Below are positions 1 to 8,033 of a stretch of 64,000 bases of DNA, piece after piece (within the stretch, counting starts at the first letter, position 1; each line of letters starts with the position of its first letter). The DNA is from Sphingobium bisphenolivorans (GTDB lineage: Bacteria; Pseudomonadota; Alphaproteobacteria; Sphingomonadales; Sphingomonadaceae). The notes under the pieces are model-generated. The model was not told the origin of the DNA. It did no database searches and was given only the letters and a program-made list of their open reading frames with translations. A program made the translations under genes and the position numbers. The DNA is taken from NCBI RefSeq assembly GCF_000412635.1, contig NZ_ASTG01000003.1, forward strand, positions 186,001 to 250,000, written 5' to 3'.

Positions 1-776
1 GCGATGTTGAGGACAGCGCGGGGCGTGGTGTTGAAAGCGTTATGCTCGGCCGTGTAGACATGGCCGATCGCTTCCACATTGGCGGGCAGAGCGCGCTCCT
101 TCCAGCCATTGCCGCCGATGAGGAAGCGGGCTTCGGGAAGGAGGGAGGCGGCGCGGAGGAAGAACTCCTCGACCCGTGCCTCGCGGTCGGGGAGGCGGTT
201 GCCTAGAAAGGCGAGGTCCGCGCGGAAGCGCTCAACTGGTGGGACCGGATGGTGAGTGTCGGGATCGAGCGCGTTATACACCGCCTCGCACCGCCTCGCG
301 CCGATCGCCCGATAGGCGTCGATCACCGGCGGGCCGCCGCCATAGGTCAGCACCAGGTCGATATCGGGCAGGGCGCGGCGGACGGGGTGATCGGGCGCGG
401 CGGCCATCTCGTCCAGCGTCGCGGCCGCATCCACATCCCAGAAGATGCGCAGCGCGTCCGGGCGAGGCCGCTCCACCAGCGCTTCCGTCAATTCGGTGTC
501 GAACACGCCGACGCCGCTTGCCTTTACCACCACATCGGCATCGCTCATCGCGCCGAGCACGCCTGCAAGGCCATCGGGGGTAGCGGGATAGACGACCACC
601 TTTGCCCATTCAGGCGGATCGATGTCGCGATGCTGCTGGCGGTCGAACGCATCCGGCTCGTAGAAGCTGACCTGGTGCCCCCGTGCGGCAAGCGCCTTCA
701 ATATGCCGCGATAATAAGTGGCCGCGCCGTTCCAGTAGGAGGACAGGAGGCTGGAGCCGTAAAAGGCGATCTTCAT
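1..776 (-). CDS. CgeB-like glycosyltransferase, 3' end outside window
   Basis: The reading frame starts at the ATG read from 776 and is still open at base 1, so about 258 residues are visible. The N-terminus (MKIAFYGSSLLSSYWNGAA) and the later FLGNRLPDR and GNGW segments resemble the CgeB/YkvP type of GT-B glycosyltransferase, and the next gene upstream starts in a closely similar way. By family it would transfer a sugar from a nucleotide donor in the cytoplasm; donor and acceptor cannot be read from the sequence. Its ATG overlaps the stop of the upstream gene by 4 bases (ATGA), so it is translationally coupled as the last visible gene of a five-gene sugar operon. The C-terminal donor-binding part is missing from the window. 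Confidence 0.8.
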   Translation of the reverse strand, partial: MKIAFYGSSLLSSYWNGAATYYRGILKALAARGHQVSFYEPDAFDRQQHRDIDPPEWAKVVVYPATPDGLAGVLGAMSDADVVVKASGVGVFDTELTEALVERPRPDALRIFWDVDAAATLDEMAAAPDHPVRRALPDIDLVLTYGGGPPVIDAYRAIGARRCEAVYNALDPDTHHPVPPVERFRADLAFLGNRLPDREARVEEFFLRAASLLPEARFLIGGNGWKERALPANVEAIGHVYTAEHNAFNTTPRAVLNI

Positions 777-1891
777 GCACTGATCCTTTGCTGAACCGTC
801 ATCGCGGGGCGGAGCGTATCGACGATGCGCAGCAGCTCGTCGGTGCGGTGGGCGCAGCTGTGCCGCGCCTTGATGGTTTCAAGGCCGTGGCGGGCAAGGC
901 TCTCGCGAAGGGTGGGGTCCGCAGCAAGCGCGCGCAGGTGCGCCGTCATTTCCGCGCCGTTTCGGGCGATCAGATAGTCCTGCCCGCCCCTGAACAGGCC
1001 CTCGCTATCCTCCCACGGCGCAGACGCGAGAGGGATGCCGCAAGCCAGCGCCTCGAACATGCGGATCGTCGGAATGCCCGGCAGCTGCGTGGCATAATGG
1101 CGACGTGGCACATGAACGGTGGCGAGGTGGCGCGCGAAAATCTCCGGCGCGCGGGCGTTTGCCGCCCAGCCATGATAGCGGATGCCATAGCGGTCGAGCG
1201 TGCGCCTTGCCTCCTCCGGGTAGCGGACGCCGTAGATGTCGAGCGGCAGGCCCGCCGACTTTGCGGGGCGGAAGAGGAAATCCTCCAGCTCGGCCGTGCG
1301 CTCGCCATCGCCCCAATTGCCGATCCAGACGAGGCCCTCGCGCCGCTGCTCATGGGCGGCGGGGCGGAACAGGCGGAGGTCGGCGGCCTCGTGCCAAGTC
1401 CAGACCCGATCGGCCCAGCCCCAGCGGCGATAGACTTCCGACAGTGCCTCACCAAAGGCGAGGATGCCGTCATAATCCTGCAGGTCGAAGGCGCGGATCG
1501 CTTGCGGGTCGCTGACAGCGCGATGGTGGGTGTCGTGGAACAGAAGCTGGAAGCGGCCGCCCTGACGGCGCATGCGACCGATCTCCGCAACCAGAGCCGG
1601 ATCGTTCCATTCATGCACGATCACCAGATCGGCAGCTTCGACCGACGTGCGCCATTCCTCCGACGAGTGGTAGGAAAGGGCGCCAAGTTCCGGATAAGCG
1701 CGGCGGAAGGGGATCAAGCCCGCCTCGCCATGATCGGCCAGAAGCTGCGAGAGGCTCCAGCCGTCAGCTTGTTCGCACGCGGTAACGTCATGGCCGCGCG
1801 CGATGAGTTCTCGCAGGACGCCGCGCAGGAAATGGGCATTGCCATGGTTCCAGCAGGACAGCAGGCTATGGGTGAAATAGACGATTTTCAT
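773..1891 (-). CDS. CgeB-like glycosyltransferase
   Basis: This 372-residue protein begins MKIVYFTHSLLSCWNHGNA, the same opening as the neighbouring CgeB-like protein, so the two look like tandem paralogues. The middle carries the GT-B style segment LVWIGNWGDGERT, and the C-terminal half has PGIPTIRMFEALACGIPLAS, the usual donor-binding region with an acidic residue after RMFEAL. The family is cytoplasmic and transfers nucleotide-activated sugars; the substrate is unknown. The start overlaps the stop of the GT4 gene by 4 bases and its own stop overlaps the next start by 4 bases, so the operon is tightly coupled. There is no signal peptide. Confidence 0.85.
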   Translation of the reverse strand: MKIVYFTHSLLSCWNHGNAHFLRGVLRELIARGHDVTACEQADGWSLSQLLADHGEAGLIPFRRAYPELGALSYHSSEEWRTSVEAADLVIVHEWNDPALVAEIGRMRRQGGRFQLLFHDTHHRAVSDPQAIRAFDLQDYDGILAFGEALSEVYRRWGWADRVWTWHEAADLRLFRPAAHEQRREGLVWIGNWGDGERTAELEDFLFRPAKSAGLPLDIYGVRYPEEARRTLDRYGIRYHGWAANARAPEIFARHLATVHVPRRHYATQLPGIPTIRMFEALACGIPLASAPWEDSEGLFRGGQDYLIARNGAEMTAHLRALAADPTLRESLARHGLETIKARHSCAHRTDELLRIVDTLRPAMTVQQRISA

Positions 1892-2985
1892 GCCGCCCTC
1901 CGAGCCGAATTGGGGGTAAGGGCGCCGTAGAGCTGCGCCATTTGGTCGGCCATGTTCTGCGCGCTGTAGCGCTGCGCCCGGATCGCTGCCTCCTCGCCCA
2001 TTTCGGCGCGCCAGCGTACGTCGCCGATCAGACCCTCGATGACGCGAGCGAAGCCCTTGTCATCGTCAGGCGGGAGGAAGAGCGCGGCGCCGTCCCAGAG
2101 TTCGCGGAAGGTCGGTATGTCGGACAGGACGAGCGCGCAGCCCGCCGCTGCCGCCTCCAGCACGGCGAGGCCGAACGGCTCATAGCGCGCGGCGGAAACG
2201 AAGACCGGGCGGGCGGAGAGGCATTGCGCCATGCGGTCGCCGTCGACTTGGCCGAGCAGGCACAGATGGCGCGGCTCGACTCTTTCGCCATTGGGGCCGG
2301 CGAGTGAGCCGGCTGCCTTGAACGGGATGGCGAGCCGGCCGGCGACCGCATCCATCGTCTGGACATTCTTCGCGCGGTCCCAGAGGCGACCCGCCGTAAA
2401 GACGCAATCATGGGGCGCGGAAGGCTGCGGGGGTTTGGTCAGGCGGCCGTTATGCACCGCCATGGGCGCAGTTCCGAGGCCATAGCAGCGGGCGACCGCC
2501 TCCCCGAAGGCGGCGGTCGGCACGACGCAGCGGTCGGCCTGCGCCAGCCCCTCGCGCGCGAGGTCGGTTCGCCAGGCGAAATCGGCAGGCATCGGGCCGC
2601 TTTCCATCGCGTCCCACCAGGTCGCCATGCAGCTGTGGGTGGCGACGATCAGTGGAATGTCCGGATGACGCGCGCAGGCGAGGGCGGGGGCGTTGACCTG
2701 AAATAGATCGGGCCGCAACTCTCCCGCCAATGTCGCCAGCGCCGTCGCCGTCGCCCGCACGCTGGCGGCGTCTGGCGCGGTCCAGTCCAGCGGCAGGCCG
2801 GTGTCGATCCATGAGAGCCCCTCTACCCGCTCCATCGCCGCGCGCTGCGCTGCGTCGGGAGAGGGGCCGAGTATCGCAAGCGTCGTGCGGTAGCCGTGCG
2901 GAGCCAGTTGCTGCGCCAGGTCCAGCGCATAGGTCCACACACCGCCTACGGCGTCCGCCGTCATAAGCAGGTGGCGCATCGTCAT
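1888..2985 (-). CDS. GT4-family glycosyltransferase
   Basis: This 365-residue GT-B protein has a Rossmann-like N-terminus with the glycine-containing loop DAVGGVWTYALDLAQQL. Its C-terminal half carries the family 4 signature EPFGLAVLEAAAAGCALVLS, the EX7E-type donor-binding motif, after the segment FTAGRLWDRAKN. Family members retain configuration and use nucleotide sugars to build glycans, glycolipids or small glycosides in the cytoplasm. It lies between two CgeB-like transferases and two epimerases with 4-base overlaps on both sides, so it works in the same pathway. Donor specificity cannot be read. The start is an ATG at 2985, with a second in-frame Met two codons later. Confidence 0.88.
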   Translation of the reverse strand: MTMRHLLMTADAVGGVWTYALDLAQQLAPHGYRTTLAILGPSPDAAQRAAMERVEGLSWIDTGLPLDWTAPDAASVRATATALATLAGELRPDLFQVNAPALACARHPDIPLIVATHSCMATWWDAMESGPMPADFAWRTDLAREGLAQADRCVVPTAAFGEAVARCYGLGTAPMAVHNGRLTKPPQPSAPHDCVFTAGRLWDRAKNVQTMDAVAGRLAIPFKAAGSLAGPNGERVEPRHLCLLGQVDGDRMAQCLSARPVFVSAARYEPFGLAVLEAAAAGCALVLSDIPTFRELWDGAALFLPPDDDKGFARVIEGLIGDVRWRAEMGEEAAIRAQRYSAQNMADQMAQLYGALTPNSARRAA

Positions 2986-4037
2986 GCCGCCACCTCGCGC
3001 ACGGCATCAACGCTGTCTCGCCCGAGCCAGTCGATCAGGCGGCCCACGCCCTCCTGCCAGTCGAGCGGGGCGGGCAGGGCCAGCGCCTGGCGGGCCGCGC
3101 GGGCATCGGCAACGAACCAGCGCTGATCGCCGGCGCGCCAAGGCGCGGTCTCGATGGTGATGCTGCGGTTCGTCCGCCGTTCGATATAGCCGATCAGGTG
3201 GCGCAGGCTGACGGCATTGTCCGGGCCGCCGCCAAGGTTGAAGGCCCGGCCCTTCACGCTCTCGATCCGCTGCCACGCGGCGACATAAGCCTCTACCGCA
3301 TCGGCCACATAGAGGATGTCGCGCACCTGATGGCCGTCGCCGTAAAGCGTGATCGGCTCGCCCGCGAGCGCCCGTAGCGCGAAATGAGCCACCCAGCCCT
3401 GATCCTCCGTCCCGCATTGCAGGGGACCGTAGATGCAGCTCATGCGCAGGACGGCCGTTGGAATGCCGAAGCTGCGCGCATAATCCAGCACATATTGGTC
3501 GGCGGCGCCCTTGGAGCAGCCATAGGGGGTGTGGAAGTCGAGCGGCCGCCGCTCATGGACGCCATGCCCCGCCCAAGCCGTATCGACGGGGTGATAACCC
3601 CGATCCGTAAGTTGCAGGTCGATATCGCCGAGGTCGCCATAGACCTTGTTGGTCGAGGCGAAGATCAAGGGGATGGAGCGGGCGCGCACCAGTTCGAGCA
3701 GGTCGAACGTGCCCATCAGATTGACCTCGAAGTCGCGGCGCGGATCTTCGAGGCTGGTGGTTACCGCCACCTGCGCCGCCAGATGGAAGACGCCGGCCGC
3801 AGCGTTCACGCAGTCGCGCAGCATGGCCCGGTCGGCAATATCGGCGATGACCGCCTCCATCCGCTGGCCGTGGCGTTCCTCCAGCCAGCGCAGATTATCC
3901 TCGACGCCCGCGCGGGCGAGCGAGTCATAGATGATGACCCGATGGCCCAGGTTCATCAGCCGGTCCGCCAGATTGGCGCCGATGAAGCCCGCGCCGCCGG
4001 TGACCAGCAACGGCCGGTCGGATGGCTGCCCGCTCAT
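2982..4037 (-). CDS. NAD-dependent epimerase, CDP-paratose 2-epimerase-like
   Basis: The frame stays open far upstream, but the real start is the ATG at 4037, which overlaps the stop of the preceding gene (ATGA) and gives 351 residues. It is an extended short-chain dehydrogenase: TGGAGFIG nucleotide-binding loop near residue 12, FASTNKVYGDLGD in the middle, and the catalytic tyrosine-lysine pair in HTPYGCSKGAADQYVLDYAR. The STNKVYG and YGCSKGAADQY segments are typical of CDP-paratose/tyvelose epimerases and relatives, so it probably epimerises or otherwise modifies a nucleotide sugar for the adjacent glycosyltransferases. The exact substrate is inference; a UDP-sugar 4-epimerase activity is also possible. 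Confidence 0.88.
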   Translation of the reverse strand: MSGQPSDRPLLVTGGAGFIGANLADRLMNLGHRVIIYDSLARAGVEDNLRWLEERHGQRMEAVIADIADRAMLRDCVNAAAGVFHLAAQVAVTTSLEDPRRDFEVNLMGTFDLLELVRARSIPLIFASTNKVYGDLGDIDLQLTDRGYHPVDTAWAGHGVHERRPLDFHTPYGCSKGAADQYVLDYARSFGIPTAVLRMSCIYGPLQCGTEDQGWVAHFALRALAGEPITLYGDGHQVRDILYVADAVEAYVAAWQRIESVKGRAFNLGGGPDNAVSLRHLIGYIERRTNRSITIETAPWRAGDQRWFVADARAARQALALPAPLDWQEGVGRLIDWLGRDSVDAVREVAA

Positions 4038-5146
4038 GCCACCAGTCCTCTGGTTTCCAGCTCGGCGCGCGCTTCGGCGACGCGATCCTCGGCTTCCTGG
4101 CAGGCGACCCACTCGGCCAGTTCGGCAAGGCCTGCGTGGAAGTCCTCCTGCGCGGCAAAGCCCAGCCTTTCCATCGCCTGGCTGGTGTCGCAGAAACAGT
4201 GGCGGATGTCGCCGATGCGCGCGCGCCCGACGATCTCCGCCTCCAGATCGTTGCGGCCCATGGCGGCGGCGAGGGCGGTTGCAACCTCGCTGATGGATCG
4301 GTCGTGGCCCGAGCCGATGTTGAACGTGCCGCCTGCCGCTGCGGGCAGGTCGAGCGCGTCGGCGAAGGCGCGGGCGACGTCGCGGACATGGACGAAGTCG
4401 CGGCGCTGCGCGCCATCCTCGAAGATCATCGGGCGCTGCCCATTGAGCAGGCGGGAGGCGAAGATCGCCAGCACGCCGGTATAGGGATTGGAGAGCGCCT
4501 GCCCCGGCCCATAGACGTTGAACAGGCGCAGCGTGACGCCCTCCATGCCATAGGGCTCGGTCATGATGTGGGTGACGCGCTCCTGCGCATATTTGCCGAG
4601 CGCATAGATGGACGCGAGCGAGGGGCGCTTCCATTCCGGGGTCGGCAGCGGGATCAGGGGATTGCCTTCCGCATCGACCGGGTTCCACTGGCGCAGCCCG
4701 TCGCGCACGCCGGAGCGGGCGACTTCCTGGAGCAAATTGCCCTGCTGGTCGCGATAGAGGCCCTCGCCATAAATGCTCATGGAGGAAGCGGTGACGACGC
4801 GGCGGACCGGATGATCGATCAGCTTTTCGAACAGCACCGCGGTGCCGACTTCATTGACGGAGGTGTAGCGCTCGACCTCGTACATCGACTGGCCGACGCC
4901 GACTTCGGCGGCGAGGTGGATGATGCTGTCGATGCCGACCAGCGCCTTTTCCACGGCCGCGCCATTGCGGATGTCGGCGCGGATCAGCTCAACCTCCGGG
5001 GCCAGCGCTTCGGGGCGGCCGGCCGATCCGTGCACCTGTTCGATCAGACTGTCGAGAACGCGGACTTTCTTGCCTCGGCGCAGCAGTTCCTGGCATATGT
5101 AACGCCCGATGAACCCCGCTCCGCCTGTTACGAGAACATGCTCCAC
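4034..5146 (-). CDS. NAD-dependent nucleotide-sugar epimerase (dTDP-L-rhamnose 4-epimerase-like)
   Basis: This 370-residue extended SDR protein has the VTGGAGFIGRYI loop at the N-terminus, the serine-containing strand ASSMSIYGEG, and the active-site YALGKYAQE (YxxxK). RLFNVYGPGQ and RRDFVHVRDVA complete the nucleotide-sugar epimerase pattern. The SSMSIYGEG and YALGKY combination resembles dTDP-L-rhamnose or UDP-sugar 4-epimerases. The start is a GTG at 5146 preceded by GGAGG about 5 bases away. It is the first gene of the minus-strand sugar operon and faces the divergent inositol operon; an EcfG-like promoter lies upstream at 5185-5209. C-terminal to the Rossmann fold is a charged helical tail of about 40 residues. 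Confidence 0.87.
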   Translation of the reverse strand: MEHVLVTGGAGFIGRYICQELLRRGKKVRVLDSLIEQVHGSAGRPEALAPEVELIRADIRNGAAVEKALVGIDSIIHLAAEVGVGQSMYEVERYTSVNEVGTAVLFEKLIDHPVRRVVTASSMSIYGEGLYRDQQGNLLQEVARSGVRDGLRQWNPVDAEGNPLIPLPTPEWKRPSLASIYALGKYAQERVTHIMTEPYGMEGVTLRLFNVYGPGQALSNPYTGVLAIFASRLLNGQRPMIFEDGAQRRDFVHVRDVARAFADALDLPAAAGGTFNIGSGHDRSISEVATALAAAMGRNDLEAEIVGRARIGDIRHCFCDTSQAMERLGFAAQEDFHAGLAELAEWVACQEAEDRVAEARAELETRGLVA

Positions 5147-5184
5147 GCCGACCTCCTCCCGCTGTATGGAATAACGGGGGAAGC

Positions 5185-5209
5185 AACTTCATCTTCTTCT
5201 TCATGTTCC
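5185..5209 (-). promoter_or_regulatory. candidate EcfG-type promoter for the minus-strand sugar operon
   Basis: Read on the minus strand the site is GGAAC (5209-5205), a 16-base spacer, then AGTT (5188-5185). That is one base away from the alphaproteobacterial EcfG consensus GGAAC-N16-CGTT. The implied start of transcription is about 30 bases before the GTG at 5146. A similar element on the other strand serves the divergent operon. Confidence 0.4.
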
Positions 5210-5289
5210 CGACGACCTGTTTGGAAGATAACGCAAGTTATCGCGGTGTAATTCAGGTATTTATCACGGCGGTTAGTTCGTTGCGTTCG

Positions 5290-5315
5290 GGAACCGAGCA
5301 TGAAAGGCTGTGGTT
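5290..5315 (+). promoter_or_regulatory. candidate EcfG-type promoter for the phosphatase-inositol synthase operon
   Basis: GGAAC at 5290-5294 is followed after 17 bases by GGTT at 5312-5315, close to GGAAC-N16/17-CGTT. It lies about 38 bases before the start codon at 5353. The same GGAAC-N17-GGTT form occurs upstream of two other genes in the window (10075 and 30683). Confidence 0.42.
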
Positions 5316-5352
5316 AGACAGCATCTATGTTGAAGCTGCTGAATAGCCTGAG

Positions 5353-5943
5353 ATGCTGAACGTCCTTCTTGTCCGTCATGCTGCTCATGACGAGTTGGGA
5401 CGCGTATTAAGTGGACGTTCCGACCTTCCGCTGAACGCGGCGGGGACTGAACAAGCATTTCGCCTCGCCAAGCATCTCCAACTAGAACCGATTGATTTGG
5501 TTGCGACCAGTCCCTGCTTGCGCGCGCGGCAGACCGCTGCGGCAATCGCGCGGGAGCAGGGCGGAGAGCTCGTGATAGAGGACGCGTTGAACGAAATTGA
5601 TTTTGGAGACTGGACAGGAAGAAGTTTTACAATGTTGGGGAGCGATCCCCTCTGGCACGACTGGAATGAGCGAAGATCGACGGCCCGCCCGCCTGCCGGT
5701 GAGAGCATGCGGGAAGCCGTCCACCGTACGGTCGATTATATCGAATGTCGGAAGGAGGACGAGAATGTTCGATCGATCGTCTGTGTCAGCCATGGCGACA
5801 TCATACGCGGAACGATCGCTCATTATCTCGGCCTCGATCTCAACAATATTCATCGCTTCGATGTCGCCCCGGCGTCGATATCGAAGCTGGAGATAGCTCA
5901 TGATGATGCTCGCCTCGTCCTGCTCAATCAGCTGGTCGCTTAA
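5353..5943 (+). CDS. histidine phosphatase superfamily protein
   Basis: This 196-residue protein of the phosphoglycerate mutase/histidine phosphatase fold has the catalytic loop LLVRHAAHD at the N-terminus (His nucleophile, with Ala in place of the usual Gly after RH). It also has ATSPCLRARQTA with the second phosphate-binding arginine, the acid/base segment EIDFGDWTG and the second histidine in VSHGD. It would remove phosphate from a small cytoplasmic metabolite. As the first gene of the operon with inositol-3-phosphate synthase two genes downstream, it could dephosphorylate inositol phosphate or a sugar phosphate, which is inference. No signal peptide is present. The ATG at 5353 is preceded by a weak ribosome-binding site. 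Confidence 0.88.
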   Translation: MLNVLLVRHAAHDELGRVLSGRSDLPLNAAGTEQAFRLAKHLQLEPIDLVATSPCLRARQTAAAIAREQGGELVIEDALNEIDFGDWTGRSFTMLGSDPLWHDWNERRSTARPPAGESMREAVHRTVDYIECRKEDENVRSIVCVSHGDIIRGTIAHYLGLDLNNIHRFDVAPASISKLEIAHDDARLVLLNQLVA

Positions 5944-5964
5944 GAACAATAAGGAGAAGCAAGG

Positions 5965-6885
5965 ATGATCGAAGCCGCGATGATCTGGAACGAGCCCAAC
6001 AACAAGTCGCATTGGGACCCGGAACTTGATCCCGACTGGTCGCTCTACGCCGATCTGGTGATACGGGCGGGGGGCGCCATCGCGGATGTCAATCCAGGGC
6101 TCACCCGCGTTCTGGGCGGCATGTCACCGATCGATCCCGGCTGGACGCAGCGGATGCGCGAGCATGGTGCCCTCGACGCGGTCGATGTGGTGGCGGTCCA
6201 CGGCTTCCCGCTCGACTGGAATTTGTGGCCGATCCACGCTTGGCCCGACAAGATCGCGGAGATCGAGGCGGTGGTGCCCGACAAGGAGGTCTGGGTCACG
6301 GAGGTCGGCGTCGGCTCCTTCGGCGCGGAGGAAGTGCAGGTCTTCGGCCTCAACCGCACCGCGGAACTGCTGATCGGCCGGGTGCCGCGCATCTACTGGT
6401 ATTCGCTCTACGACCTGCCACAAAGCTGGGGCGCGACGACGCGGCACCGCGAGGCGGAGGGATCGAGCTATTATCGTCATTTCTACATGGGCCTGATCCG
6501 TGAGGATGGCACGCCAAAGCCCGCTCTCGACGATTATGCGAAGGTGGCCGACCGGATGGGCCTGATGCAATGGTTCCATTTCGAGGATCCACGCCTCGAT
6601 GAAGCGGTCGCGACGATGAAGCGTCTGGGCGTGCGTCACTTGCGCACGGGGCTGAGCTGGGCCGATAGCTTTCGTCCGGGCGCGATCGAATGGTTCGACC
6701 GGATGATCGCCGCGCTCGAGCCGTTCGAGGTAACGCTGACCTTCTGCTTCACGCCCGAGCATCTCGGCCTCGCACCGCATCACAGCAGCGCTCCCGTCGA
6801 TGCTCAGGCCTTCGCCGATTTCTGCGCCTGGGCCATCGAGCGCTACGCACCCGCCATCCCGCAGGCCGCGCAAGCCATCGGCTAA
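5965..6885 (+). CDS. clan GH-A glycosidase-like protein, apparently circularly permuted
   Basis: The 306-residue protein starts, after only seven residues, with the clan GH-A acid/base motif MIWNEPNN. In canonical (beta/alpha)8 glycosidases this motif lies at the end of strand 4. The nucleophile motif WVTEVGVGSF follows near residue 110 and IYWYSLYDLP near residue 148. After a linker around residue 190, the C-terminal third reads like strands 1 to 3 of the same barrel (RLGVRHLRTGLSW, then LTFCFTPEHLG) and ends with FADFCAWAIERYAP, the helix that normally precedes the WNEPN strand. AAGGAG about 9 bases before the ATG supports this start. The likely role is hydrolysis or transglycosylation of a glycoside; no signal peptide suggests a cytoplasmic location. 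Fold order and function are inferences. Confidence 0.75.
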   Translation: MIEAAMIWNEPNNKSHWDPELDPDWSLYADLVIRAGGAIADVNPGLTRVLGGMSPIDPGWTQRMREHGALDAVDVVAVHGFPLDWNLWPIHAWPDKIAEIEAVVPDKEVWVTEVGVGSFGAEEVQVFGLNRTAELLIGRVPRIYWYSLYDLPQSWGATTRHREAEGSSYYRHFYMGLIREDGTPKPALDDYAKVADRMGLMQWFHFEDPRLDEAVATMKRLGVRHLRTGLSWADSFRPGAIEWFDRMIAALEPFEVTLTFCFTPEHLGLAPHHSSAPVDAQAFADFCAWAIERYAPAIPQAAQAIG

Positions 6886-6899
6886 TGAAGGAGAGACTT

Positions 6900-8033
6900 A
6901 TGCCTGCCATAGCCAATCGGCCGATCCGCCTCGCGATCGTCGGCGTCGGCAATTGCGCCAGCTCGCTGGTGCAGGGGCTTGCCTATTATGCGGAGAAGAA
7001 CGATGCCTCCGGCCTCATGCATTTCGAGCTCGGCGGCTACAGGCCCGCCGATATCGAGATCGCGGCAGCCTGGGACATCGATGCCCGCAAGGTCGGCCGC
7101 GATGTGGCCGAGGCGATTTTCGCGCCGCCCAACTGCACCCAGCGCTTCTGCGACACGGTGCCGCCGAGCGGCGTGCAGGTCGAGATGGGCGCGGTGTTCG
7201 ACGGCGTCGCCGATCATATGGATGAGGCACCCGAACATCGCACCTTTGTCACCGCCGAAGCCGAGCAGCCCGACCGCCATATGATCGTGAACCGGCTGCG
7301 GGAGGTCGGCGCCGATGTGCTTATCAACTATCTGCCCGTCGGGTCACAGGTGGCGAGCGAGTTCTACGCCGGCTGCGCGCTGGAAGCGGGCGTCGCCTTC
7401 GTGAACGCGATTCCGGTGTTCATCGCCAGTGAACCGGAATGGGCGGCACGCTTCGAAGCTGCCGGGGTTCCGCTGATCGGCGACGACATCAAGGCGCAGA
7501 TGGGTGCGACCATCGTCCATCGCGTGCTCACCGACCTGTTCGCACGACGTGGCGTGACTCTGGACCGGACCTATCAACTGAATACCGGCGGCAATACGGA
7601 TTTCCTCAACATGGCGAACCGGACAAGGCTTCGCTCGAAGAAGATCTCCAAGACCGAAGCGGTTCAGGCCGTTGCCAAGTCCCGGCTGGACGAGGACAAT
7701 ATTCATATCGGGCCATCCGACTATGTGCCGTGGCAGAATGATAACAAGGTCTGCTTCCTGCGCATGGAAGGGAAGTTATTCGGTGACGTGCCCATGAACC
7801 TCGAACTGCGCCTGTCGGTCGAGGACAGCCCGAACAGCGCGGGCGTCGCCATCGACATGATCCGTTGCGCGCGCGTGGCGCTGGATCGCGGCATCGGCGG
7901 TCCGGTCATTGCGCCATCCGCCTGGCTATGCAAGCACCCGCCCGAGCAGATGAGCGACGATGCCGCACATGCCGCGATGGAGGCCTTTCTGGCGGAAAGG
8001 CCGGCCGCACAGCTGCGCGAGGTTCGTGCATGA
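6900..8033 (+). CDS. ino1: inositol-3-phosphate synthase
   Basis: The frame is open from 6690, but the ATG at 6900 follows the ribosome-binding site GAAGGAGAG and starts the conserved N-terminus, giving 377 residues. The enzyme cyclises glucose 6-phosphate to 1D-myo-inositol 3-phosphate with NAD+. Visible signatures are IVGVGNCASSLVQG (NAD-binding), LINYLPVGSQ, NTGGNTDFLNM, KKISKTEAV and SDYVPWQNDNKVCF. The length and motifs match the shorter actinobacterial/archaeal type. The stop overlaps the next start (ATGA). The neighbours, a phosphatase, a glycosidase, two dehydrogenases and divergent glycosyltransferases, suggest synthesis of an inositol-containing product. Confidence 0.95.
   Translation: MPAIANRPIRLAIVGVGNCASSLVQGLAYYAEKNDASGLMHFELGGYRPADIEIAAAWDIDARKVGRDVAEAIFAPPNCTQRFCDTVPPSGVQVEMGAVFDGVADHMDEAPEHRTFVTAEAEQPDRHMIVNRLREVGADVLINYLPVGSQVASEFYAGCALEAGVAFVNAIPVFIASEPEWAARFEAAGVPLIGDDIKAQMGATIVHRVLTDLFARRGVTLDRTYQLNTGGNTDFLNMANRTRLRSKKISKTEAVQAVAKSRLDEDNIHIGPSDYVPWQNDNKVCFLRMEGKLFGDVPMNLELRLSVEDSPNSAGVAIDMIRCARVALDRGIGGPVIAPSAWLCKHPPEQMSDDAAHAAMEAFLAERPAAQLREVRA

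Noticed and set aside
4038..4688. N-terminal extension of the epimerase frame up to 4688
   Set aside because: It is antisense-like low-complexity Arg-rich sequence in another frame of the next gene; the ATGA overlap at 4034-4037 gives the family N-terminus.
6690..6899. Longer start for inositol-3-phosphate synthase
   Set aside because: The extra residues lie inside the upstream glycosidase gene, and the ribosome-binding site GAAGGAGAG is directly before 6900.
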